From contig CAZUDI010000022.1 of NCBI GenBank assembly GCA_964618975.1, positions 1 to 58,500 of the forward strand: a stretch of 58,500 bases of DNA. The letters are read 5' to 3'. The stretch is from CAZUDI01 sp964618975 (GTDB lineage Bacteria > Desulfobacterota > Desulfomonilia > UBA1062). The first letter of the stretch is position 1. Each line of letters begins with the position of its first letter. Shown one piece after another: positions 8,492-16,564 of the stretch. The notes beneath the pieces were generated by a model, which saw only the letters and a program-made list of their open reading frames with translations, did no database searches and had not been told where the DNA came from. The position numbers were made by a program, and so were the translations under genes.

Positions 8492-9604
8492 GTGGACAAG
8501 ACAACGCGGCGGTTTGCCGTCATCCTACTGGCCAACTTCTTCTTTTTTCTCAATTTCTCGGCCCTGATGCTCCTGCCCAAGTATGTGGTGTTCCTCGGGT
8601 ACGGCCCGGAAGAGATCGGACGCATTATGGGGGCCTTCAGCCTCACGGTGCTGATCGCGCTGCCCGTGGTGGGCATGGTCGCGGAGAAGGCCTCACGCAA
8701 GGCCCTGTTCCTTATGGGGGCCGCCCTCATGGGTTTCGCTACGCCCCTGTACGCCCTGACCACCGAATGTGGGGCAGCCATGTTGTCCCTGCGGGTTCTG
8801 CAGGGGTTGGGATTTGCGAGCGCCTTTGGCATCTCCGGGGCACTGGTCTTTGATGTGGCCGCTGAGTCTGCCCGGTTGCGCCTGCTGGGGATCCTGACGG
8901 TGGCCAACATCTCCACCCATGCCCTCGGGCCGGCGCTGGGCGAGTATATCATCCATCACTTGGGGTACGCGGCCTTTTTTTTCAGCGGCGGTATCCTGGG
9001 GTGTGTCGCGCTGGGCATCGGGCTCATGCTCCCGGGAAGATCGTATCCCGCTGCCGACCGGTTGAGACCCAGGCGGGAGGCGCTGCCCGTCATGGCGGCC
9101 TCCACGGCGCTGGGTCTGGTGTTCGGGGGGGCGGTGATCTTCCTGCCCCCCTATCTCGTGACCCTGGGCATGCACGACTCGAGCCCCTTCTTCATCGCCC
9201 TGGTGGGCGGGTCCCTGGCGGTCTGGGGGATTTTCCCCCGTTGGATCGCCGGAGTGCGTTTCCGGTGTGCCTGGACGCTGATGGTGATCCTGTTCGTGGT
9301 CCTGCCGCTGGGCTCTGGTGCCATCTCCGGTATGGTCAGTCTCGTGCTGCTGGCGCTGCTTTTCGGGGCGGGCTACGGGTACCTCTATCCCCGTCTGAAC
9401 GCCCACATGATCGAGCTTTATCCCACGCACCGGGGCCTTGCCAACACCCTCTTCGTGTGGTCCTTCAACGTCGGCATGCTCGCGGCCTCGTTTGTCATGG
9501 GGCCTCTCTTCGGTTTTTTGAGCGCGGGAACGGTCTTCGGGCTGAGTGCCCTGGCGGGCATCCTCGTTCTCGCACCCTATGGGTGGCGCTTCCGCGCCAA
9601 CTGA
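8492..9604 (+). CDS. Major facilitator superfamily transporter
   Basis: 370 residues, almost entirely hydrophobic, with about 11-12 membrane segments. The cytoplasmic loop between the second and third helices is short and basic (EKASRKALFLMG), as in MFS proteins. The length is at the lower end for a 12-helix transporter. Start is GTG 8492, with only a weak ribosome site. The substrate is not identifiable. It lies between the cyclase and the flagellar cluster without evident operon linkage to the latter, which has its own promoter at 9725. Confidence 0.82.
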   Translation: MDKTTRRFAVILLANFFFFLNFSALMLLPKYVVFLGYGPEEIGRIMGAFSLTVLIALPVVGMVAEKASRKALFLMGAALMGFATPLYALTTECGAAMLSLRVLQGLGFASAFGISGALVFDVAAESARLRLLGILTVANISTHALGPALGEYIIHHLGYAAFFFSGGILGCVALGIGLMLPGRSYPAADRLRPRREALPVMAASTALGLVFGGAVIFLPPYLVTLGMHDSSPFFIALVGGSLAVWGIFPRWIAGVRFRCAWTLMVILFVVLPLGSGAISGMVSLVLLALLFGAGYGYLYPRLNAHMIELYPTHRGLANTLFVWSFNVGMLAASFVMGPLFGFLSAGTVFGLSALAGILVLAPYGWRFRAN

Positions 9605-9724
9605 GCGCACCCGTGCTCAGGCAAGGCTGACCCGGCATTTTTTGCTCAAAGGGGCTGCACATTTTACCAGAAGCTGCGAGTGCACCTGCGGGCAAACCCA
9701 GGACAAGGCTGACCGTTTGGGGTT

Positions 9725-9741
9725 CTGGCACCATCATTGCT
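9725..9741 (+). promoter_or_regulatory. Sigma-54 promoter of the fliK-flgD-flgE unit
   Basis: CTGGCAC-CATCA-TTGCT matches the sigma-54 consensus YTGGCAC-N5-TTGCW at every defined base and with exact GG-GC spacing. The fliK start lies 40 bases downstream. Sigma-54 control of mid or late flagellar genes is well established in several proteobacteria. Confidence 0.85.
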
Positions 9742-9780
9742 CATGCAGGACAGACAATCGGAAGTGTGGAGGATATGGAT

Positions 9781-11292
9781 ATGCAGGTACCCATAGACAT
9801 GGTCATGGGGTTAGCCAGCGGTGCCGTCGGCCTGTTGCAGAAGGTGCTCGTCGGGGGCGGTGATCAGAAGGCAAACGAGTTCGAGGCGCTTCTGCAGTCT
9901 TCGCTGCAGGCGCGTGGGGGGGCTGTCAAGGGCGTCTCCCTCAAGAACCTCTTCTCCGCAGCGGGGACAAGCGAGGAGGACCTGCTCGCAGGCCTGGCGG
10001 CGCTTCCGGATCTGAAGGCGTTGTTCGGTCAGCTGTCGGTGCTGATGAATCTTGGGCTGAACGTCAAGGACCTGCAGGCCATCGCGGACGGCAAGGGGCT
10101 CTCTGACGAGGCGCTCACGAGCCTGCTCAAGTCATTGGGGGGCAAAGCCCAGGAGATCGGCCGTATCCTGGCGGACGAGGGCGGTAAGGAGCATATCTCA
10201 AAGACGCTCCAGGACATGCTGAACCAAGCGGGCCACAAGGCCGGCGTCGACGTGTCGGCCCTGCTTGAGGGTTACAAGGACCGCCCCGATGATCTGGACA
10301 AGCTCCTCGCCCAGCTGGAAGGGGGAAGGGATCTCAAACAGGGGGCGTTCTCCGCGCCGCCGGCGGTGCACGATGAGACCGTGAACTCCCTGGTGCAGGC
10401 CCTCGAGCGCCTGGGGGTGACGGTGGCGGCCTCGCAGAGACAGGCGACCCTGGCCTCTCAGACCAGCACGTCCTCCATGGAGGACGTGCTCAAGGTCATG
10501 CGCAACACGCTTGGGCTCGATGAGGCCAGCGTGAGGGACCTGGTGCTTTCCACCGATGAGAACGTCCGGCAGCAGGCCCTGGAAAAGGTGCAGAGCGCTA
10601 TCTCCGCTTACCTGGCCGCCAATGGCGAGCGCCCCCTCCGGCCCGAGGTGCTCCAGGCGCTGGGCGTGCTCAAGGCGGCCTTGAGCGATCAGGAGTTCGC
10701 GCGTCTGGACCAGCTCTTCAAGGCCTGGCAGCCGACGCTGTCCCTGCCGCAGACCGAGGGGCACCTGCGCCAGGAGCTCATGAGCACCCTGACTGCTCGC
10801 TTTGGCGGGAGTGCCGCTGAAGTCTTCGACCAGCAGGTGAATAGCGCCCTGGATCAGCTGCGCCGGGCCGTGCCCGCACAGCTGAAAAACGGCGAGGGCA
10901 GCGTGATGTTGCGGCTGAACCCGCCCATCCTCGGCCGGGTGAATGTCAATATCAGCATGGAGGAGGGGGGGCTGAACGCCACCTTCAAGACCGAACAGGC
11001 CTTCACGCGTGACATGCTCCAGCAGAATATGCACGTGCTGCGCGAGGCGCTCGCCGAACAGGGCATCCGAGTGACCAGCGTCTCCGTGAGCTCGGGTCTC
11101 TTCGACCGCCCCGCCCAGGACGGTTCCGCGGCCTGGGGGGACCAGGGTCGTTTCCAGGGCGGTACGGGTCAGTCGGGACGCCACACCCCCCAGGGGGCCT
11201 ACACGGCGGAAGATGAGACCCTTGAGCGTCGGTATGACGAGGGATCCCTGGCGGCATTGATGTCCGCGGGCGGGCTCGATCTCATAGTATAG
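9781..11292 (+). CDS. fliK: Flagellar hook-length control protein FliK
   Basis: 503 residues from ATG 9781, selected because GGAGG (9768-9772) is 8 bases upstream; ATG 9775 and GTG 9766 are in frame but badly spaced. The N-terminal 370 residues are low-conservation and helical, as in FliK molecular rulers. The C-terminal Flg_hook domain (about 365-450) shows LRLNPPILGRVNVNISME and an ALAEQGIRVTSVSVS segment, which act on FlhB to switch export from hook to filament. It is followed by flgD after a 25-base gap. Confidence 0.88.
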   Translation: MQVPIDMVMGLASGAVGLLQKVLVGGGDQKANEFEALLQSSLQARGGAVKGVSLKNLFSAAGTSEEDLLAGLAALPDLKALFGQLSVLMNLGLNVKDLQAIADGKGLSDEALTSLLKSLGGKAQEIGRILADEGGKEHISKTLQDMLNQAGHKAGVDVSALLEGYKDRPDDLDKLLAQLEGGRDLKQGAFSAPPAVHDETVNSLVQALERLGVTVAASQRQATLASQTSTSSMEDVLKVMRNTLGLDEASVRDLVLSTDENVRQQALEKVQSAISAYLAANGERPLRPEVLQALGVLKAALSDQEFARLDQLFKAWQPTLSLPQTEGHLRQELMSTLTARFGGSAAEVFDQQVNSALDQLRRAVPAQLKNGEGSVMLRLNPPILGRVNVNISMEEGGLNATFKTEQAFTRDMLQQNMHVLREALAEQGIRVTSVSVSSGLFDRPAQDGSAAWGDQGRFQGGTGQSGRHTPQGAYTAEDETLERRYDEGSLAALMSAGGLDLIV

Positions 11293-11317
11293 GTAGAGGA
11301 TATAAGGAGGCAGTTAT

Positions 11318-11986
11318 ATGGCGATTGTGGGATTGGAAACCATCCTGGCGAACCAGGGGGCGGTCACCGACACGCAGAGCTCGAGTTCGACGAGCGCGAG
11401 CAGCAAGGATCAGTTCTTCAAGCTGCTCGTCACCCAGCTCCAGTATCAGGATCCGCTCAACCCGGTGGAGAACACCGAGTTCACCGCCCAGCTGGCGCAG
11501 TTCACCACCCTGGAACTCATGGAGAACCAGAACAATACCATGGAAGAGATCCTCCAGCTGCAGGGCTCCATGAACAACATGCAGACCCTTTCCTTCATCG
11601 GCAAACAGGTCAGCGGCACCGGCAATATCGTGAACTACACGGGTGAGGAGGTGACGCTCAACTTCGAACTCGAGGACAGTGCCTCAGACGTGACGATCAG
11701 TATCTATACCGACGAGGGTACCCTCGTACGCACCCTTGAGATGAGCGATGTGCCCGGAGGCGATGTCCAGAGCGTCTGGGACGGCAGGAACAATGTGGGC
11801 GAGGAGGTCTCCGCCGGCAGGTATGCCTTCACGATAGAAGCCACCGACCAGGACGGACTGGCCGTGAGCGGCAAGACCTACACCACGGGCGCGGTCACGG
11901 GTGTGCGCTATGACGGCGGTATCACCTACCTGATTATCGGAGACAAAGAGATCACCATCTCGGACGTGGAAAAGATCATAGGCTAA
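11318..11986 (+). CDS. flgD: Flagellar hook assembly (cap) protein FlgD
   Basis: 222 residues. The N-terminal region has the conserved FFKLLVTQLQYQDPLNPVENTEF segment (shown here only as a landmark: QLQYQDPLNPVEN). The C-terminal half has the FlgD immunoglobulin-like fold, with VWDGRNNVGEEVSAGRY as key strand-turn. FlgD caps the growing hook and is needed for FlgE polymerisation. AAGGAGG precedes the ATG. Confidence 0.95.
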   Translation: MAIVGLETILANQGAVTDTQSSSSTSASSKDQFFKLLVTQLQYQDPLNPVENTEFTAQLAQFTTLELMENQNNTMEEILQLQGSMNNMQTLSFIGKQVSGTGNIVNYTGEEVTLNFELEDSASDVTISIYTDEGTLVRTLEMSDVPGGDVQSVWDGRNNVGEEVSAGRYAFTIEATDQDGLAVSGKTYTTGAVTGVRYDGGITYLIIGDKEITISDVEKIIG

Positions 11987-12002
11987 GCACAAGGAGGCAC
12001 AG

Positions 12003-13505
12003 ATGAGCATTTCGAGTTCACTTTTTTCGGGTATCAGCGGGTTGTCCACCAACGGCAACGCCATGAGCGTTATCGGCGACAACATCGCCAATGTCAATAC
12101 CATCGGGTTCAAGTCCAGCCGCACCACCTTCGAGGATGTGCTCTCGCAGTCGGTGGCCACGGCCTCGGGGACCTCCCAGGTGGGGCGCGGCACGGCCCTG
12201 AGCTCGGTGGACACCCTCTTCCAGCAGGGGTCGTTCGAGTCCACCTCGAACGCCACCGACCTGGCCATCGGCGGCAACGGCTTCTTCATCGTGAGCCCCC
12301 CCGGCACGGAGACCTCCTACTATACACGCGCCGGTCAGTTCCGCTTCGACCAGGACGGCTACTTCGTCAATCCCTCGGGCTACGTGGGCCAGGGCTGGGC
12401 CCTGGATGACAATGGCAACGATATCGGATCCATCCAGGATATCGTGCTCAGCGACTTCACCTCGCCGCCCCAGGCCACGGCCGAGGTGCGGGCCATCACC
12501 AACCTCGATACCTCGGACAGCTCGAATACGGACTCGATCTTCACTACCTGGGACGCCACCGCCGCCGTGCCCCTGGCCGACAGCGCCTACGGCTACCAGA
12601 CCTCCATCAGGGTCTACGACTCGCTGGGCAATTCCCACGACGTGACCATCCTCTACGACAAGATGAACGCGGCCAGTGAATACAACGACGGCAGCGTGGA
12701 CCTGGACAACTCCTGGGAGTACATCGTCACCTGCAATTCGAACGAGGACATGCGCACGGCCTTCGCCGGACAGAATTCCCAGGGCATCCTCATGCGTGGC
12801 AGCCTGACCTACTCCTCCTCCACCGGTGATCTCTCCAACGCCACCGCCTTCGTCTATGACGGGGCCGGTGATCCGGACGATAATGCCAACTGGAGCCAGG
12901 CCACCTGGTCCACCAGCGGCTACCCCCAGTTCACCGCCAGTTTCGTGGCCGGCGTGGACCAGACCGTGGAGGTGGAGTTCGGTCTGCGCTCGACGAGCGG
13001 GGCCTGGGCCGCCGGCGGCGCGGCCACGGTGGACGCCATTGCGGCCGGCATCCTGCCTTCATCCACCTGGGAGCCCCAGGCGCTCACCTCCACCCAGTAC
13101 GCCAGTTCTTCGACCACCATCTACCAGACCCAGGACGGCTACGGCACGGGCTTCCTGGAGAACATCTCCGTGGATACCGATGGCATCATGACCGGTAACT
13201 ACTCCAACGGCCAGATCCTCAACCTCTACCGTGTGGCGCTGGCCAAGTTCAACAACTCCCAGGCCCTCAACAAGGTCGGGGGCAATCTGTGGAGCGCCAC
13301 GCGTGCCTCGGGCGATGCCATCACCGGGCACCCGGGCGAGAACGGGCTCGGCCGCATCTCGCCCAACTCGCTCGAGCAGAGCAACGTGGACATCGCCCAG
13401 GAATTCGTCAAGATGATCACCACGCAGCGCGGCTTCCAGGCCAACTCGCGCATCATCACCACCACCGACTCCATGCTCAACGAGCTTATCAACCTGAAAC
13501 ATTAA
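12003..13505 (+). CDS. flgE: Flagellar hook protein FlgE
   Basis: 500 residues. It begins with LFSGISGLSTNGNAMSVIG and DNIANVNTIGFK, the flagellar rod/hook signature, and ends with the matching C-terminal helix (FVKMITTQRGFQANSRIIT). The central Thr/Ser/Asp-rich part is the variable surface domain. FlgE polymerises into the hook. AAGGAGG sits before the ATG. A large perfect palindrome (13512-13543) follows its stop and may end the fliK-flgD-flgE transcript. Confidence 0.95.
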   Translation: MSISSSLFSGISGLSTNGNAMSVIGDNIANVNTIGFKSSRTTFEDVLSQSVATASGTSQVGRGTALSSVDTLFQQGSFESTSNATDLAIGGNGFFIVSPPGTETSYYTRAGQFRFDQDGYFVNPSGYVGQGWALDDNGNDIGSIQDIVLSDFTSPPQATAEVRAITNLDTSDSSNTDSIFTTWDATAAVPLADSAYGYQTSIRVYDSLGNSHDVTILYDKMNAASEYNDGSVDLDNSWEYIVTCNSNEDMRTAFAGQNSQGILMRGSLTYSSSTGDLSNATAFVYDGAGDPDDNANWSQATWSTSGYPQFTASFVAGVDQTVEVEFGLRSTSGAWAAGGAATVDAIAAGILPSSTWEPQALTSTQYASSSTTIYQTQDGYGTGFLENISVDTDGIMTGNYSNGQILNLYRVALAKFNNSQALNKVGGNLWSATRASGDAITGHPGENGLGRISPNSLEQSNVDIAQEFVKMITTQRGFQANSRIITTTDSMLNELINLKH

Positions 13506-13511
13506 GGCTCC

Positions 13512-13543
13512 CATCAGGCCCGGGGCGCGCCCCGGGCCTGATG
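13512..13543. terminator. Perfect 32-base palindrome after flgE
   Basis: The 16-base half starting CATCAGGCCCGGGGCG is followed directly by its reverse complement, giving a very stable GC-rich hairpin 6 bases after the flgE stop. Only a weak A/T stretch follows (CGTCAATAAT), so a classic Rho-independent terminator is likely but not certain; it may act as a transcript-stabilising or attenuating hairpin. Confidence 0.65.
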
Positions 13544-13688
13544 CGTCAATAATATGACCACTTCAGTCATGATCCGGGGGCTTGGGGTCGTGGTCCAGGG
13601 TCGGCGTGCCGGGCTAAAACCGGCAGTGGTGCAGAAGCGAAGCCCTTGCCCGTGAAGTTCCCCCCTGTGCCGTGCCGCCGCCAAGGCC

Positions 13689-13705
13689 CTGGCATGGCCC
13701 TTGCA
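13689..13705 (+). promoter_or_regulatory. Sigma-54 promoter of the motA-fliR unit
   Basis: CTGGCAT-GGCCC-TTGCA has exact sigma-54 spacing and one deviation (T for C) from YTGGCAC-N5-TTGCW. The motA start lies 37 bases downstream, very like the spacing for the fliK promoter (9725-9741). Confidence 0.8.
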
Positions 13706-13741
13706 AATTACTGCGCAAGAATACGTGTGTAAGGGGCAGGT

Positions 13742-14515
13742 ATGGATCTCGCTTCTATCGTTGGAGTGGTTGTCGCCTTCGGCATGATCTTGATGGGGAT
13801 CGTGGCCGGGGGGCCGTTGGCGCTTTTCATCAATGCGCCATCGCTCATGATCGTCGTGGGCGCCACCTTCGGGGTGCTCTTCATCAATTATCCCCTCAAG
13901 GATGTGATGGGGGTGGCCGGGGTGCTCAAGAACGTGTTTTTCGCCCAGATCCATGACGCCCAGCAGCTCATCCCCACCTTTGTCGACTTCGCCACCCGCG
14001 CCCGGCGCGAGGGGATCCTGGCCCTGGAGAGCGCCGCGAGCGAGCTCAACGACCCCTTTTTCCGGCAGGGACTCGAACTCGTGATCGACGGTCTGGAGCC
14101 GCAGTCCATCCGGGATATCCTCGAGACCGAGGTGGAGCACATCGAGCAGAGGCACAAGAAGGGGGCCGACATTCTCACCTCCATGGGCGGTTACGCCCCG
14201 GCCATGGGGATGTGCGGCACCCTGATCGGGCTGGTGCAGATGCTGCAGTCCATGGACGACCCCTCGTCCATCGGACCCGCCATGGCCGTGGCCCTGCTGA
14301 CCACCTTCTACGGCTCGATCATGGCCAACCTCATCGCCATGCCCATGGCGGGCAAGCTGACCGCCCGCTCCCGGGAAGAGGCCCTGGTCAAGGGCATGAT
14401 CATCGAGGGCATCATGTCGATCTCCGCGGGTGACAACCCCCGCATCGTCGAACGCAAGCTGCATGCCTACCTGGCGCCCGGCATGCGCGAGGGTGCCCCC
14501 GAGAGAGGCGAATAG
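13742..14515 (+). CDS. motA: Flagellar stator protein MotA
   Basis: 257 residues with four membrane helices. It resembles PomA/MotA of the sodium/proton stator group: GATFGVLFIN in the second helix, PAMGMCGTLIGLVQML and DDPSSIGPAMAVALLTTFYG in helices three and four. The cytoplasmic loop carries the charged ARREGILALE segment that contacts FliG. MotA forms a pentamer around a MotB dimer and converts ion flow to torque. Two MotB-type genes follow at once, which is unusual. Confidence 0.95.
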   Translation: MDLASIVGVVVAFGMILMGIVAGGPLALFINAPSLMIVVGATFGVLFINYPLKDVMGVAGVLKNVFFAQIHDAQQLIPTFVDFATRARREGILALESAASELNDPFFRQGLELVIDGLEPQSIRDILETEVEHIEQRHKKGADILTSMGGYAPAMGMCGTLIGLVQMLQSMDDPSSIGPAMAVALLTTFYGSIMANLIAMPMAGKLTARSREEALVKGMIIEGIMSISAGDNPRIVERKLHAYLAPGMREGAPERGE

Positions 14516-14518
14516 TCC

Positions 14519-15304
14519 GTGGCCCGCAAGAAGCGCATCTATATCGAGCCGGAGAAGGACCTCACCACCATGCTCTTTTGCTCGCTCATGCTCATCCTGC
14601 TGACCTTCTTCATCGTGCTCTCCACCCTGGGGGTGCAGGACAACCAGCGCCATCGCATGGCCATGAACTCGCTGCTGGGAAGCTTTGGCATCCTTTCGGG
14701 GGGCAAGAGCCCCTATACGGATGGAGGCAGCGACATCCTGCCCCCGGCGGCGCCCATCACGAGGAATGTCATGGGCGTGGACCGCATCCGGGCCGCCTTT
14801 CGCGAGGCCGGCCTGCTCAACGGCCTGGGGATCTCCGAGGGCGCGCTGGGGACGACCGTGACCATAAAGTCCAGCGTACTCTTCGAGGAGGATTCGGATG
14901 TGTTCTACCCGGGCGCGCGGGAGGTGCTCGATGTCCTGAGCACGATCCTGCTCGGGATCGACAATCACCTGATCATCACCGGACACACGGATTCCGTGCC
15001 CATGGAGGACCCCCCCTTCTATTCGAATTGGTCCCTTTCGGCGGCGCGCTCCTATGCCGTGCTGGCCTATCTGGAGGGCAGGGGGCTGGCCCCCGAGCGC
15101 CTGGTCGCCTACGGCATGGGCTCCCAGCGGCCGCTCTCGTCCAATGCTACCTCCTACGGCCGTAATCTCAACCGACGTGTGGAGATCGAGATCCTGGGAA
15201 ACCTTCCCGGAGGGGTGGATACCTCGGCGATGGAAGACCTGCCAGCAGAGCCCGTGCAGACCTTCCAGTACAAGGGCTTCAAGTTTCAGTTGGAAGAACA
15301 GTGA
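14519..15304 (+). CDS. MotB-like OmpA-domain protein lacking the ion-binding aspartate
   Basis: 261 residues from GTG 14519, three bases after motA. It has a short basic N-terminus, one membrane helix (about 18-38) and a C-terminal OmpA-like peptidoglycan-binding domain (TGHTDSVP, NWSLSAARSYAV, NLNRRVEIEI). Aligned on the shared TFF motif, the position of the essential MotB aspartate is Ser22, and the helix contains no acidic residue (Asp14 precedes it). The reading frame is intact, so this is a specialised paralogue and not an obvious decay product. It cannot conduct ions in the normal way by itself; a heteromeric stator or anchoring role is inferred. Confidence 0.85.
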   Translation: MARKKRIYIEPEKDLTTMLFCSLMLILLTFFIVLSTLGVQDNQRHRMAMNSLLGSFGILSGGKSPYTDGGSDILPPAAPITRNVMGVDRIRAAFREAGLLNGLGISEGALGTTVTIKSSVLFEEDSDVFYPGAREVLDVLSTILLGIDNHLIITGHTDSVPMEDPPFYSNWSLSAARSYAVLAYLEGRGLAPERLVAYGMGSQRPLSSNATSYGRNLNRRVEIEILGNLPGGVDTSAMEDLPAEPVQTFQYKGFKFQLEEQ

Positions 15305-16023
15305 TGGCCAAAAGCAACAGAAACGTCGAATACATTCAGCTCCCCCGGATCGACGGATGGATGACCACCTTCTCGGACATGGTGACGTTGCTGATCACCT
15401 TCTTCGTGCTGATGATCTCCATGATGTCCATGGATGACAAGGCCTTCCGTGAGGTCTTCGGCTTCTTCAACGAGGCCCTGGGCCCCCTGGAGTTCACCTT
15501 CCAGAGCGAGGTGCAGGGGCTGCCGAGCGTGAACGTGCCGGTCACGGCCAAGATCTACATCGACACCACCTCCCTGAGCCGCAGCCTCCTGAACGCCATG
15601 GAGAAGAAATCCATCGGGGGGGTCGCCGGCAGGGGTATCGACCCCCTGGAGGTCAAGGTATCCAAGCGCGGTCTGGCCATCAGGGTCCCCGGCGATATCC
15701 TTTTTGCGCCGGGCTCGAAGGACATCGCAAACGAGGCGCGGCCGTATCTCTTGTCCGTCTCCGAGATCATCAGGGAAACGGATGCCCTGGTCTCCGTGGA
15801 GGGACACACGGATGACAGCGGAGAGGCGGACATGAACTGGAGGCTATCCCTCGAGCGGGCCTTGAGGGTGCTGGATTTCTTTGTCTACGAGGCCGGGCTG
15901 AGCCCCTCCCGTTTCGTCATGTGCGGCTACGGCGAGACGCGCCCCACAGGTCCCAACACCACCGAACAGGGCCGGATCAAGAACCGAAGGGTGGAGATCA
16001 TCCTGTTGCGAGATCGTTTCTAG
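15304..16023 (+). CDS. motB: Flagellar stator protein MotB
   Basis: 239 residues from ATG 15304, overlapping the previous stop; GTG 15301 is an alternative. The plug and helix region reads GWMTTFSDMVTLLITFF and includes Asp25, the conserved ion-binding residue. The OmpA-like domain has VEGHTDDSGE, NWRLSLERALRVL, GYGETRP and KNRRVEIILL. This is therefore the functional MotB candidate of the cluster. It sits between the aspartate-less paralogue and fliL. Confidence 0.93.
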   Translation: MAKSNRNVEYIQLPRIDGWMTTFSDMVTLLITFFVLMISMMSMDDKAFREVFGFFNEALGPLEFTFQSEVQGLPSVNVPVTAKIYIDTTSLSRSLLNAMEKKSIGGVAGRGIDPLEVKVSKRGLAIRVPGDILFAPGSKDIANEARPYLLSVSEIIRETDALVSVEGHTDDSGEADMNWRLSLERALRVLDFFVYEAGLSPSRFVMCGYGETRPTGPNTTEQGRIKNRRVEIILLRDRF

Positions 16024-16033
16024 GAGGAAGACC

Positions 16034-16555
16034 ATGACGGATACCAAGGGTGATGTGACAGAGGTACCGGGCGGTAAGAAATCGCCCGTGCTGCTGATCG
16101 TACTGATCGTGGGCGTGCTCGTGCTCGTCGGAGCGGGGGCGGCGGGATATTTTCTCCTGGTGGCCCCCAAGGGCCAGGAAAATGCCGCGGCCCCGGCCCC
16201 CGTGCAGGCGTCTGCCCAGGTCCCGGCCGCGAGCGGACAGACAGCCGGGGCCATGGGTCCGATAAAGGAGATGGATGCCTTCATCGTCAACCTCACCGAT
16301 GCGCAGGGCACGCGTTACCTCAAGGTGGCGGTCCAGCTGGAGATGAGCAACCTCCTGCTTGCAGACGAGATCGACCAGAAGACGCCCCAGATCCGGGACG
16401 AGGTCATCCTGCTGCTGTCGAGCAAGTCCTTCGACGATGTAGCCACCGTGGCCGGCAAGCGGGCGCTCAAGCGCGGCATGATCAACGGGATCAACAAGTA
16501 CCTCGCGACAGGGCAGATATTGCGGGTGTATTTCACCGAGTTCGTCGTACAGTAA
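16034..16555 (+). CDS. fliL: Flagellar basal body-associated protein FliL
   Basis: 173 residues. A short cytoplasmic start is followed by one membrane helix (about 18-38), an Ala/Pro-rich linker, and the FliL periplasmic domain (MDAFIVNLTDAQGTRYLKV, LRVYFTEFVVQ). FliL forms rings around the stator units and raises torque or stability. AGGAGGAAG precedes the ATG; fliM begins 9 bases after the stop. Confidence 0.94.
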   Translation: MTDTKGDVTEVPGGKKSPVLLIVLIVGVLVLVGAGAAGYFLLVAPKGQENAAAPAPVQASAQVPAASGQTAGAMGPIKEMDAFIVNLTDAQGTRYLKVAVQLEMSNLLLADEIDQKTPQIRDEVILLLSSKSFDDVATVAGKRALKRGMINGINKYLATGQILRVYFTEFVVQ

Positions 16556-16564
16556 GGAGCGGCT

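Noticed and set aside
13585..13685. Possible c-di-GMP riboswitch before motA
   Set aside because: A GCCGG/CCGGC hairpin is present but the conserved GEMM core is not; the region also lies upstream of the sigma-54 start and would not be in the motA transcript.
13514..14986. 490-codon minus-strand frame opposite motA and the MotB-like gene
   Set aside because: Composition is His/Gly/Asp-rich without domains, and the plus strand holds clear stator genes.
14519..15304. Aspartate-less MotB paralogue as a pseudogene or frameshift of motB
   Set aside because: The frame is complete, the OmpA-like domain is intact, and spacing to motA and motB is tight, which argues for a kept gene.
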